Shown in pieces: positions 25,090 through 33,358 of a stretch of 64,000 nucleotides of DNA. Both the position numbers and the translations under genes were made by a program. How positions within the stretch are numbered: position 1 is the stretch's first letter; each line of letters begins with the position of its first letter. Origin of the DNA: Chelatococcus asaccharovorans (GTDB lineage: Bacteria > Pseudomonadota > Alphaproteobacteria > Rhizobiales > Beijerinckiaceae). Location of the stretch: the NCBI RefSeq assembly GCF_003201475.1, contig NZ_QJJK01000004.1:132631-196630 (forward strand). The letters run 5' to 3'. The notes under the pieces were generated by a model. That model saw nothing but the letters and a program-made list of their open reading frames with translations, searched no databases and was not told the DNA's origin.

Positions 25090-26536
25090 CACCTCTGCCC
25101 AAGTGACGCCCTTCGAGGCCAGCGGCGGAACCCGTCTGATCGAACGGCTGGCCGCGATCGTCGGGGCCCGTCATGTGGTGACGGGCGAGACGGATCTGTC
25201 AGCGCAGACGGCCAATGTTCTGCACGGCGTCAAGGGACTTCCGCTCTGTCTCGTCTACCCTGCCGATGTGGGTGAAGTTTCTGCGGTTGTCAGGGCCTGC
25301 GCGGACGCCGGCATGCCCATGGTGCCGATGGGCGGCAACACCGGCCTGGCCGGCGGTACCCGGCCCTGGCCGGCTGGGCAGTGCGTCATGATCGGGCTCA
25401 AGCGCATGAACCGCATCCTCGACGTCTCGTCCGAGGGCGGGACAATGACGGTCCAGGCGGGCTGCATTCTCGCCGATGTGCAGGCCGAGGCGCTCCGCCA
25501 CGACAGGCTGTTCCCGCTGAGCCTCGGAGCCGAGGGCAGTTGCCAGATCGGCGGCAATATCGCGACCAATGCGGGCGGGGTGAACGCATTGCGCTACGGC
25601 GTGATGCGCGACCTCGTCTTCGGCTTGCAGATCGTGCTGCCCGACGGCAGCGTGCTCGACCTCAACCGCAGCCTCCGCAAGGACAATGCCGGCTACGATC
25701 TGAAGCACCTCTTCATCGGGTCCGGCGGCACGCTCGGCATCATCACTGCCGCTGTCCTCCGGCTCTTTCCCAAGCCGCGCGCGCATATGACTGCCATGAC
25801 CGCGCTTCGCGACGCCGATGCCGCGATCGAGATGCTCGGGCGGCTGTCGTCGCGTTTTGGCGAGTCGCTGACCAGCCTCGAACTCATCGATGCCCTGACC
25901 ATCCAACTGGTGGGGCGGCATTTGCCAAGCATTGCCATGCCGTATGCGACGGAGGGCGACTGGCACCTGTTGATCGAGCTCTCCGGCAGGGATGAAACTG
26001 AGCTGGCCGCAGGGCTGGAGGAGCTCCTCGGCGGAGCGTTCGAGGACGGCGTCATCGCCGACGCGTCGATCGCGACCAGTATCGCACAGTCAAGAAACAT
26101 TTGGGCCCTGCGACACGCCACGGCCGAGGTCGCCAAGCATTTGGGCCCCCGGTTCGCAAACGACGCATCGGTTCCCGTAGGAGCGCAGCCCGCCTTCCTT
26201 GCAGAAGTGCGCCGACGCGTCGCGGCATGGCCCGAAGCAATGCTGACTGTCTACGGCCACGTGGGTGACGGCAACCTGCATTTGCTGGTCGGATTCCCGG
26301 GCCGGTCCGCTGACGATCCGGCGATTCCGGAACTGCGCCGCGCGGTTGAGGCGGCCGTAACCGCCACGATCGTCGCCTTTAACGGCAGCGTGACCGCGGA
26401 GCACGGTATTGGCTTCAACTATTTGCAGAAGCTGATCGACAGCCGTAACGCAGCAGAGATCGCGGTAATGCAACAACTTCGCCGCAGCATTGATCCGCGA
26501 AACCTGATGAACCCTGGCAAAGTCGTTCCGACATAG
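25082..26536 (+). CDS. FAD-linked oxidase, D-2-hydroxyacid dehydrogenase type (GlcD/D2HGDH-like)
   Basis: A 484-residue flavoprotein of the vanillyl-alcohol-oxidase superfamily. The FAD pyrophosphate loop is VPMGGNTGLAGGTRP near residue 82, with GGNIATNAGGVNALRYG further on. The C-terminal oxidase domain has VYGHVGDGNLHLL and TAEHGIGF, which hold the substrate and metal ligands in D-lactate and D-2-hydroxyglutarate dehydrogenases. It should oxidise a 2-hydroxy acid to the 2-keto acid, which would suit the 2-keto-acid aldolase three genes upstream. It is the last gene before the degenerate region. Confidence 0.9.
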   Translation: MADTSAQVTPFEASGGTRLIERLAAIVGARHVVTGETDLSAQTANVLHGVKGLPLCLVYPADVGEVSAVVRACADAGMPMVPMGGNTGLAGGTRPWPAGQCVMIGLKRMNRILDVSSEGGTMTVQAGCILADVQAEALRHDRLFPLSLGAEGSCQIGGNIATNAGGVNALRYGVMRDLVFGLQIVLPDGSVLDLNRSLRKDNAGYDLKHLFIGSGGTLGIITAAVLRLFPKPRAHMTAMTALRDADAAIEMLGRLSSRFGESLTSLELIDALTIQLVGRHLPSIAMPYATEGDWHLLIELSGRDETELAAGLEELLGGAFEDGVIADASIATSIAQSRNIWALRHATAEVAKHLGPRFANDASVPVGAQPAFLAEVRRRVAAWPEAMLTVYGHVGDGNLHLLVGFPGRSADDPAIPELRRAVEAAVTATIVAFNGSVTAEHGIGFNYLQKLIDSRNAAEIAVMQQLRRSIDPRNLMNPGKVVPT

Positions 26537-26652
26537 CGGGTCCGAAGCAGGTTTCCGAGAGCGACGATGAGGGAAAGCGGGATAACTGCTGCAGCGATGA
26601 GCGCCGTCCGGACCCCGTCGAAGCCCGGCAAAGTCTGGCGCCGACCGGACCT
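26537..26652. other. Degenerate stretch, possible RND transporter scrap on minus strand
   Basis: 116 bp after the FAD oxidase with no complete gene. Read on the minus strand it gives VRTALIAAAVIPLSLIVAL, which faintly resembles a transmembrane segment of RND efflux permeases. The match is too short to be sure. Confidence 0.25.
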
Positions 26653-26802
26653 TTGCCCGTGAGCAAGTCCACCTTCTGGGCGAAGGTGAAGACGGGTGAG
26701 TTCCCTCAGCCCGTGCGTCTGGGAGGAACAACAGCCTGGCGTGCGGAAGAGATCTGGGAACTCGTCAACAAGCGGAACCCGCCCGCGAAGACAAAACGCT
26801 GA
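26653..26802 (+). pseudogene. AlpA-family phage/island regulator, N-terminally truncated
   Basis: The frame reads LPVSKSTFWAKVKTGEFPQP then VRLGGTTAWRAEEIWELVNK, and stops at 26800-26802. This is the helix-turn-helix of AlpA-type (MerR-like) excision regulators. The usual N-terminal strand (about 15 residues ending near RLPxVL) is missing: the sequence before residue 1 does not match. A GTG at 26659 could still start a 47-residue peptide. AlpA genes are hallmarks of integrative elements. Confidence 0.65.
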
Positions 26803-26930
26803 CACCAGCTTGGCAAAACCGGCTTCAAAGCCCGTGCATGACACCGGGCCGCTATTGAATATGGCCTGCGCAATGGGCGAAGATATCTCGCTTCGGTGTA
26901 TTTCACGTAAAATGCACTATCGCGCGGCTC

Positions 26931-27065
26931 GATTTCGGCCGCCCACGCAAGAACCATGTGCCCGACGCGAAGTCGGTCTCGGCGGAGAAGACGCTGGCGG
27001 CGGCCTGGCGCAGGCTGAGCTGGCGGCGCGGCACCAAGGGGCCGCTGAAAGCCCGCTTCGCCGCC
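26931..27065 (+). pseudogene. Transposase fragment (DDE, IS701/IS4-like)
   Basis: About 45 codons read DFGRPRKNHVPDAKSVSAEK and then AWRRLSWRRGTKGPLKARFA. The WRRGTKGPLKARFA motif is characteristic of the C-terminal half of IS701-type transposases. There is no start, no full catalytic domain and no visible IS ends, so it is a relic. Confidence 0.6.
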
Positions 27066-27082
27066 AGGGGATTTCTACCGTC

Positions 27083-27217
27083 GGCATCGACCTTGCTAAG
27101 TCGCTGTATCAGATTCATGCGATTGACGACGCCGACAATGTTACCGTTCGGCGACAGTTGGGACACCGGCAGACGTTGAATTTCTTTGAGCAGCAGGCGC
27201 CTTGTTTCGCTTTATCC
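27083..27217 (-). pseudogene. Possible CBS-domain fragment
   Basis: The minus strand reads RRLLLKEIQRLPVSQLSPNG then NIVGVVNRMNLIQRLSK, similar to the last strand and helix of a CBS domain (RxLPVxDxxGxxVGxVxxxDLL). Only this half-domain is present; the frame runs downstream into unrelated sequence at the transposase relic. Identification is tentative. Confidence 0.35.
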
Positions 27218-27298
27218 CGGCTGTGCGATTTCCGCATGAGGCCTCGATCCCAAGACGACCACCTTCCGCCTGCAATTGCCCTCGGCTATGATCGTCTC

Positions 27299-28069
27299 AT
27301 GATCGGAAACGGAAAAGAGCAGCCTTCGCTGGACCTCACGCTGGATGGCATCGGCCCGAGGCATCAGCAGATCGAACGGGCCATTAGGGGTAAGATTCAG
27401 ACCGGCGCGTGGCCACCCGGCTATCGGATTCCACCAGAGGAGGAACTGGCGGTTTTTCTGGGTGTGTCCCGCGCACCTTTGAACAAGGTCCTGAACAACC
27501 TCGCGAACGCGAAAGTCATCATACGCCGCCGACGCCACGGAACCTTTGTCAGTGAGCGGACGGACAACCACGCCGTTATTGGCATCATCGACATCCGCGA
27601 CAAGATCGAAAGTACGGGCAAGGCATATAGCTTCCAGCTTCTAAAACGCGACCTCATTAATGGCGACAATGCCTATGTCTGGTCGGATGCACCCCGGAGC
27701 GAGCGCTTGCTCCGACTGGAGCTGGTTCACAAGGCCAATGGCGCCAGCGAAGTCTATGAAGAGCGGTTGATTCGAATCTCTGCGATTCCGGAGGTCGAGT
27801 TCGAGCCGTTCGACAATGTTCTGCCGAACGAATGGCTGTTGGCTCGGCTGCCCTGCACGCGGCTTGTCAACACGATTCGCGCTGCTATGGCCGAGCGCCG
27901 GATCGCACAGGCGCTTGGTCTGGCTGCCAATGAGCCGGTTTTGATCTCCGAGCGCAAAACCTGGGCGCACACAGAAGCGGTGACATGGGTGAAGTTGTCC
28001 TTCCCCGGTCATCGCAACGAGTTTGTCGGCGAATTCAACCCGCTCGAACCTCTTTCGAAATTGGGCTGA
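27299..28069 (+). CDS. GntR/HutC family transcriptional regulator
   Basis: A 256-residue regulator with an N-terminal winged helix (about residues 15-80; AIRGKIQTGAWPPGYRIPPE and FLGVSRAPLNKVLNNLANA) and a C-terminal UTRA effector domain (about 95-250; YEERLIRISAIPEVEFEPF ... ISERKTWAHTEAVTWVKLSF). HutC-type members repress catabolic operons until a pathway intermediate binds. ATG 27299 is chosen because the longer open frame upstream runs through transposon debris. It probably controls the M24 gene downstream and the ABC/peptidase operon that converges on it. Confidence 0.88.
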   Translation: MIGNGKEQPSLDLTLDGIGPRHQQIERAIRGKIQTGAWPPGYRIPPEEELAVFLGVSRAPLNKVLNNLANAKVIIRRRRHGTFVSERTDNHAVIGIIDIRDKIESTGKAYSFQLLKRDLINGDNAYVWSDAPRSERLLRLELVHKANGASEVYEERLIRISAIPEVEFEPFDNVLPNEWLLARLPCTRLVNTIRAAMAERRIAQALGLAANEPVLISERKTWAHTEAVTWVKLSFPGHRNEFVGEFNPLEPLSKLG

Positions 28070-28226
28070 CGCATGTGGGGGAAAGCTTTCTCACCAGACC
28101 GTAGAGGCGGCGCGGACGTATTGCAGCCTGGCTATTCTGCGAAAGCGAATGGGTCAGGTGAGCTTGTCGCCGCCATCGCGAGGCCCCACCACCAAATCGC
28201 GCCAATATCCTCAGCCCCGTCGCATC

Positions 28227-28236
28227 TATACGTATA
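28227..28236. promoter_or_regulatory. Short palindrome upstream of the M24 peptidase gene
   Basis: TATACGTATA is a perfect 10-bp inverted repeat 22-31 bp before the ATG at 28258. HutC-type GntR proteins often bind TATA-rich palindromes of this kind, and the regulator gene is directly upstream. Short, so the call is weak. Confidence 0.3.
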
Positions 28237-28257
28237 CACCCCAAGGTCAGGACCGGC

Positions 28258-29448
28258 ATGATGAGCTGGAAAGGCGAGCGCCCGACCATGCGGCAATTGG
28301 CGGGTGAGCTTCAGGAGAAGTTCTTTCGTGAAGTGTCCGACGATATAGCCCTGGTCGTTTCCTCGGATACAGCTAACAAGGCCTATCTCTCCGGCTATGT
28401 GAGCATGGCCCATGACTTGGCGCCGTCTTATCGCTCCGCGGCGCTGGTGTCCCGCGATCGGACTTCGCTTGTCGTGAGCGCCGCAGATGCCGGCCCCGCC
28501 TCCGAATTCCTGAGGAAAGCAGGCCAGATCCACCGCTATGGCGAGTTTTATTTCGAGACGGTCGAGGATTGGTCAAAAGATTTTCTCAAGCCTGCAAGAA
28601 GCGATTTTACGGCGGCCTTCAAGGAGGCGATTAACGCTGTTCGGCCAACTGACGGTCTGATCGGGGTGGATCGCACGAATGACGATCTCCTTTGGGATCT
28701 GTGCCGCGAGATTCTGGGCGAGCACCGCATTGCGGACGTCACTCGTTGCCTCGGCGCAGCGCGTGCAACCAAGAGCCCTGGCGAAATAGCGCGCCTGCGT
28801 GAGGCGACCAGGTTGGTCGAGGATGGCTTTCGTAGGATCATCAAGCAGGCCCATCCCGGTATGACCGAGATCGATCTCGCTGCCATGATTACGGAAGGGA
28901 TGGTCGCTGGCGGCGGCATCCCCCGGTTCGTTTCAGTGACATCCGGACCTCGATCGGCGCTGGCCGATACCTATTCAACGCGGCGGGTGATCGCGAAAGG
29001 CGAGACGATCAGGATCGATGCTGGCTGCACGGTGGATGGCTACTGGTCCGACATGGCGCGGACCTTCCTTTTTGGGGAACCCGATACACGACAAAAGACG
29101 ACTTATGCTGCCTTGCTGGCGGGGCTGGAGGAGCAGCTCGCGACAGTCCGCGCAGGTGTGCCCGCAAATGTCCTATTCGATGTCGCGATGAAAGCTGTCC
29201 GATCGAACGGTCTGCCGCATTACAAGCGCCAGCATTGTGGACATGGAATCGGCTTGCGATCCTATGATTCCCCAACTGTCAATGCCACCGACACCACGGT
29301 GTTACTCGAAGGGATGTGCCTCTGTCTTGAGACACCTTACTATAAGCTCGGCCTCGATGGGATGATGGTCGAGGACACAATCCGCGTTACGGCCGATGGC
29401 TTCGAACCGATCACGACCTTGTCACGCGAGCTCTTCGTGCTGTCCTAA
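28258..29448 (+). CDS. M24 family metallopeptidase (Xaa-Pro/creatinase-like)
   Basis: A 396-residue pita-bread-fold hydrolase with a creatinase-type N-terminal domain (about 1-165) and the metal domain after it. The two-metal ligands are recognisable: Asp in RIDAGCTVDGYWSDMARTF, His in QHCGHGIGL and Glu in CLETPYYKLGLDG and MMVEDTIRV. Activity is likely aminopeptidase P, prolidase or hydrolysis of a cyclic amidine or amide. The same family includes ectoine hydrolase DoeA/EutD (about 399 residues), and a DoeB-like gene converges on it. ATG 28261 is an equally good start. Confidence 0.87.
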   Translation: MMSWKGERPTMRQLAGELQEKFFREVSDDIALVVSSDTANKAYLSGYVSMAHDLAPSYRSAALVSRDRTSLVVSAADAGPASEFLRKAGQIHRYGEFYFETVEDWSKDFLKPARSDFTAAFKEAINAVRPTDGLIGVDRTNDDLLWDLCREILGEHRIADVTRCLGAARATKSPGEIARLREATRLVEDGFRRIIKQAHPGMTEIDLAAMITEGMVAGGGIPRFVSVTSGPRSALADTYSTRRVIAKGETIRIDAGCTVDGYWSDMARTFLFGEPDTRQKTTYAALLAGLEEQLATVRAGVPANVLFDVAMKAVRSNGLPHYKRQHCGHGIGLRSYDSPTVNATDTTVLLEGMCLCLETPYYKLGLDGMMVEDTIRVTADGFEPITTLSRELFVLS

Positions 29449-29462
29449 CTGCATGGACCCAG

Positions 29463-30467
29463 TCAACGTTCGCTTTCGGCGGCCAGCCCGTAGAGTGCAT
29501 CCCCGAGCGTTGTCAGAGTCGGATAGCGTCGATAGATCACAATCCCATCCGCCTTGAACCGCAATTCGATCGGGTCGGCCAGCGGCTGGCTCAGCAGGTG
29601 AAGATAGCCGGCGGCCTGGCCTGCTCGCGCGGGCGCTCCGACCTCGACGAGAGGTTCAAAAAGGCCATCGGCGGGCGCGTAGATCGCGGTTTCCGGTGGC
29701 AGGATCTTGAGTTTGCGCGTTGGCCCGGACGCGGGAGCGACGAGATCAGGAACGATGCCAAAGTGATGCAGGACGCGTCGAACGCCGTCCTCCGCAAGTC
29801 TGACGCCAGCTTGCGATAAGCCTTGTCCGCCGCCCAGTTCGGTCGTCAGTGCTGCCACCCCATGCGCCACCGCTGCGGCATAAAGCGTGGTTGCGCCGCC
29901 TCCGCCGCGGCCATCGGTTAAGATGCTATTCGGGGCGGCGAAGCAATCGAGCAGATCGCCGATGCGGTGGTCCTGTTCGGGCGTATGGCCGCGATGCGCG
30001 TAGGCAACCTGCATGTAGTCCAGCGAACTGCCCCCCGAATGCAGGTCGAGGACGTAGTCGGCGAGCGGAAAGAGCACCTCCGTCACATACTCCGCGATCA
30101 TAGCTGTAGGCCCGCTAACCGCACTGCCCGGGAACAGGCGGTTCAGGTTGCCGCCGTCGAGCGGAGAGTTCCGACGCCCAGCGATAACGGCCGGGCGGTT
30201 CAGCTCCGGCAGGATGATGATGCGGCCTTTGACTTCAGTCTGGCAGAGAGCGCGGGCGATCCTGCGCAAGGCGATTTGCCCCTCGTATTCGTCGCCATGC
30301 GTACCGGCCGTCAGAAGGGCCGTTGGGCCGTCGCCGCCATTGAAGCAAATCATCGGCACCGGAATCCAGCCATAGGCGGAAGTGTCTGAAGAGTAGGGAA
30401 CGCGTGCATAGTCACTCTGCACGCCGCATTTATGGAAATCGATGGTGGTCCAGACGGGGCTAACCAA
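29463..30467 (-). CDS. Succinylglutamate desuccinylase/aspartoacylase family deacylase (DoeB-like)
   Basis: A 334-residue zinc carboxypeptidase-fold protein that should remove an N-acyl group from an amino acid. Zinc ligands are visible: LLTAGTHGDEYEGQ (His57, Glu60) and DLHSGGSSLDY (His143). A later Glu in ALTTELGGG fits the family. The length and THGDEYEGQ motif resemble DoeB/EutE, the N-acetyl-diaminobutyrate deacetylase of ectoine breakdown. TTG 30467 is the start: GAGGAG stands 7 nt before it. It is the last gene of the minus-strand operon that begins with the ABC receptor. Confidence 0.87.
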   Translation of the reverse strand: MVSPVWTTIDFHKCGVQSDYARVPYSSDTSAYGWIPVPMICFNGGDGPTALLTAGTHGDEYEGQIALRRIARALCQTEVKGRIIILPELNRPAVIAGRRNSPLDGGNLNRLFPGSAVSGPTAMIAEYVTEVLFPLADYVLDLHSGGSSLDYMQVAYAHRGHTPEQDHRIGDLLDCFAAPNSILTDGRGGGGATTLYAAAVAHGVAALTTELGGGQGLSQAGVRLAEDGVRRVLHHFGIVPDLVAPASGPTRKLKILPPETAIYAPADGLFEPLVEVGAPARAGQAAGYLHLLSQPLADPIELRFKADGIVIYRRYPTLTTLGDALYGLAAESER

Positions 30468-30548
30468 AGTGTGCTCCTCTCACAGCAAGAGCTCGAATAG
30501 AATCCAGATTTCGCGCGCCGGTCGTGCGTCCGATCGGCCTTTCTTCTG

Positions 30549-31784
30549 TCACGGGCTGCCCGTTCTGAATTCCGAGGTCGTCGGGATAGCTGTTGCGGCC
30601 AATGCAGCTCCGAAGCAGACGACGGCGGTAGCGATAAGCACGGTCGTGATACCGAGAACACCGGTGACAGGTGCTATGGCTAAAAGGCCCAGGGGAGCGA
30701 GACCATAGGAAACGATAAAGTCGAGCGCCGAGACGCGGGCCAATTTGGTCCGCGCGACCTCGTCCTGGATGGCCGTGAACCAGACGATGTTGAACAGCTC
30801 CATCCCGAGGCCCGCCAGAAAATAGGCCGCGATCGGGATCCAAAAGTGTTCAGGCACTAAGAGACTGAGAGGCACGAGACCATAAGCGCCGAGGCCCAGA
30901 AGCGCCCACCAGCCGCGTTTTACCGGCCGCCATCGCGATGCGGCGATCGCGCCCAGAAGAGCGCCCGTCATATAGGCGGTGACACTGCCCGTGAGCAGGC
31001 TGGCGTTGCCATGGATGGTGCGACTGATCAGCGGCACGAGTACGGCGGTCACCGAATATCCGGTCGCAATTACCGTCGACAGGGCCACCAGCGCGGCAAA
31101 GAACCAGGGATGCCGCCGCGCCTCGCGGTATCCGTCGACTAGGTCGTGAACGAAACGACCAAGGCGTGGAACACGGCGAGCGCCTGATCCAACATCTGCT
31201 ACAGCCTCGCGAGGCCAGGAAGGGACCAGCGCACTGGCAATCCAGAAACACGCGATGACGAGGATTGCGGTCCCCGGGCCCCAACTGGAGGCGATCAAGG
31301 TCGCAGTCGCCGGGCCGACGAGAACTGTCGCGCGAACGGAGAGGCTGAGTGCCGCGTTCGCAGGCTGGAGCGCGTCGCGGGGCACGACGGATGGCACGAT
31401 CGATTGGTAGGCTGGCCTGCAGGCACCTTGCCCCATCCCGGACAGGATGGCGCCCAGAGTGGCGAGGCTCAAACCAAAGGGCAGCTTCGTGAAGATGCCG
31501 AGAAAGAGTAGCAGCGTCCCGCATGCCGCGGCCAGGCTAGCGATCATGATTATACGCCTGCTGCCCGTTCGGTCCGCCATCACCCCGCCGATCGGAACAG
31601 CCGCCAGGAAGCCGGCGGAGCGAAGCGCCAGGAAAATGCCCAGTTCAAGCGCGCTGAGTTTGCCGCTTGAAACCATGAACCCCAAAACGAAAGGTAGCGC
31701 CCAGGTCGCGATGCCGGAGCCAGCGTTTCCTGCCCATAGCCGGCAAAAGGGAACTGAACGGATACTGGAGGGCGGAGTGGGCAT
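30549..31784 (-). CDS. MFS transporter
   Basis: A 411-residue membrane protein with about 12 transmembrane segments. The inter-helix 2-3 loop motif is present as GGVMADRTGSRRIIM and a second-half counterpart lies near SRWRPVKRGWW. It belongs to the drug/H+ antiporter-like branch (DHA3/enterobactin exporter-like), so export of a metabolite is as likely as import. It follows the M20 peptidase gene by 92 bp, which contains a small hairpin (31802-31818). Confidence 0.88.
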   Translation of the reverse strand: MPTPPSSIRSVPFCRLWAGNAGSGIATWALPFVLGFMVSSGKLSALELGIFLALRSAGFLAAVPIGGVMADRTGSRRIIMIASLAAACGTLLLFLGIFTKLPFGLSLATLGAILSGMGQGACRPAYQSIVPSVVPRDALQPANAALSLSVRATVLVGPATATLIASSWGPGTAILVIACFWIASALVPSWPREAVADVGSGARRVPRLGRFVHDLVDGYREARRHPWFFAALVALSTVIATGYSVTAVLVPLISRTIHGNASLLTGSVTAYMTGALLGAIAASRWRPVKRGWWALLGLGAYGLVPLSLLVPEHFWIPIAAYFLAGLGMELFNIVWFTAIQDEVARTKLARVSALDFIVSYGLAPLGLLAIAPVTGVLGITTVLIATAVVCFGAALAATAIPTTSEFRTGSP

Positions 31785-31801
31785 GGTTTCCGAGGTGCTT
31801 G

Positions 31802-31818
31802 TCCGCCTTGACGGCGGA
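31802..31818 (-). other. Intercistronic hairpin between M20 peptidase and MFS genes
   Basis: TCCGCC-TTGAC-GGCGGA forms a 6-bp GC stem in the gap between the two minus-strand genes. No T-run follows, so it may modulate read-through or stabilise processed mRNA rather than terminate. Confidence 0.35.
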
Positions 31819-31876
31819 TGCTGTTAGCGCAGGGAAGCCCCTGCCACTGGGCTCACGGTGCAATTCGAGCAAAAGA

Positions 31877-33271
31877 TCACCGCTTCATGTGCTGGACCTC
31901 GTCCAAGATCCGCACCCAGCTTCGTATGCCCTTGTGGAGACGCTCGGTGTCGTAGCGCTCGTCGGGGCCATGGATCGCGTCGTCCGGGAGAATGAAGCCG
32001 ATCGCGATGCAGTCGAGCCCGACCGTATCCTTGAGCTGCTGGGCCAGCGGGATAGAGCCGCCGCTACCCTTGAGAACGGTCGGGACGCCCCATTCCTTCT
32101 CCAGTCCGCGGGCCGCCGCCTTCACGAAGGGATTGTCGCGAGGCATGGTCACAGCCGAGCTGCCGTTCGCTCCCTCGAACTCCGCCGAGCAGCCCTCCGG
32201 CAAGCGGGAGCGCACGAATCGCCGGAAGCATTCGCGGATCTTTTCGGGATCCTGTCCTTCCACGAGACGGAACGAGAGGCGTGCCGTCGCGTAGCCGGGA
32301 ATGACCGAGCGTTCGCCAGGCCCCTGATTGCCGCTTGTGATGCCGTTCATGTCGACAGTCGGACGGCCCCAGATCGCTTCGAGCGGCGAATGGCCCGCTT
32401 CGATGACGCCGCCCCTCAGATCGATTTTTTCGAGGGGATCGGCCTGCCGCGACAATGCGGCCCATTGCTCGCGCGCATGGCTCGGTATCGGATCGACGCC
32501 GTCGTAGAACCCCTCGATAGCGATGCGTCCGTCTTCATCGTGGATGGCGGCGAGGATCCCGCTCAAGATCCGGATGGGATTGGCGGCGACCGCACCGAAG
32601 GCGCCGGAATGGAGGTCTCCATTTGACGCGAAGACTGTCAGCTTCTCATGGACGAGGCCTTTGAGCTGAATGGTGAGCGCCGGCTGGTGTGGCAGCCACA
32701 TGTCGCTGTCGCAGATGAAGGCGATGTCACAGGCGAGCTCCTCGCGGCAGGCCTCGATGAACGCGGGCAGATTCTGGGATCCGGATTCCTCCTCGCCTTC
32801 GAGCAGCACGATAATCCTGGCTGGAAAGCCGCCGTGAACAGCCTTCCAGGCCCGAAGGCCCTCGATGAATGTCCAGAGCTGACTTTTGCTGTCGGAGGCT
32901 CCCCGGCCATAGAAGCGATGACGCCCATCTTCCTCGAGGATCTGCGGACCGAACGGATCATGCGTCCAATCCTCGGCCACGCCGACGGGCTGCACGTCGT
33001 AATGGCCGTAGAAGAGCAAGCCCGCTGTATCGGCCATGGTCGTGCCGCCGGCATGTGCCAGTATCAGCGGATGGCCTGGGGTTGTGACAATCCGCGCCTC
33101 GAAGCCTATCGCCGAGAGTTCGTCCTGCAGCCATCGGGCGGCCTGCTCGATACCCGGTTTTCCGATCGGGTCGCTGGAGATCGAAGGGATCGAAATCAGA
33201 TCGAGCAGCTTCTCGATTGTTGTCGGCATATTGCGGTCGACTTCCTTGAGCACGTCTTCGACGTCAGGCAT
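31877..33271 (-). CDS. M20 family dipeptidase
   Basis: A 464-residue zinc peptidase of the CNDP/ArgE-DapE family. First-metal His is in LLFYGHYDVQPV, the bridging Asp in YGRGASDSKSQ, and the general base pair in LLEGEEESGSQNL. The lid/dimerisation domain occupies about residues 210-330. Members hydrolyse dipeptides and N-acyl or beta-alanyl amino acids. In context (amino-acid ABC importer, PLP enzyme, N-deacylase) it probably opens an imported peptide-like compound. It is 87 bp downstream of the PLP enzyme gene. Confidence 0.92.
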   Translation of the reverse strand: MPDVEDVLKEVDRNMPTTIEKLLDLISIPSISSDPIGKPGIEQAARWLQDELSAIGFEARIVTTPGHPLILAHAGGTTMADTAGLLFYGHYDVQPVGVAEDWTHDPFGPQILEEDGRHRFYGRGASDSKSQLWTFIEGLRAWKAVHGGFPARIIVLLEGEEESGSQNLPAFIEACREELACDIAFICDSDMWLPHQPALTIQLKGLVHEKLTVFASNGDLHSGAFGAVAANPIRILSGILAAIHDEDGRIAIEGFYDGVDPIPSHAREQWAALSRQADPLEKIDLRGGVIEAGHSPLEAIWGRPTVDMNGITSGNQGPGERSVIPGYATARLSFRLVEGQDPEKIRECFRRFVRSRLPEGCSAEFEGANGSSAVTMPRDNPFVKAAARGLEKEWGVPTVLKGSGGSIPLAQQLKDTVGLDCIAIGFILPDDAIHGPDERYDTERLHKGIRSWVRILDEVQHMKR

Positions 33272-33358
33272 TTTCCTGTTCCTCTTTCCGTTTTATCCGG
33301 GATGGCTCATGCCCGCCGGCCGATACCGGCCCGAGCGCTGCCGACGCCCGCGCCCCGG

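Noticed and set aside
26696-27298. N-terminal 200-codon extension of the GntR regulator
   Set aside because: It runs through AlpA, transposase and CBS debris. The regulator's helix-turn-helix starts right after the ATG at 27299, as in other HutC proteins.
28258-30467. Direct assignment of the M24 and AstE genes as doeA and doeB
   Set aside because: The genes are convergent rather than in one operon, doeC/doeD and eutA/eutC are absent, and the M24 protein has a standard two-metal peptidase motif; kept only as a related module.
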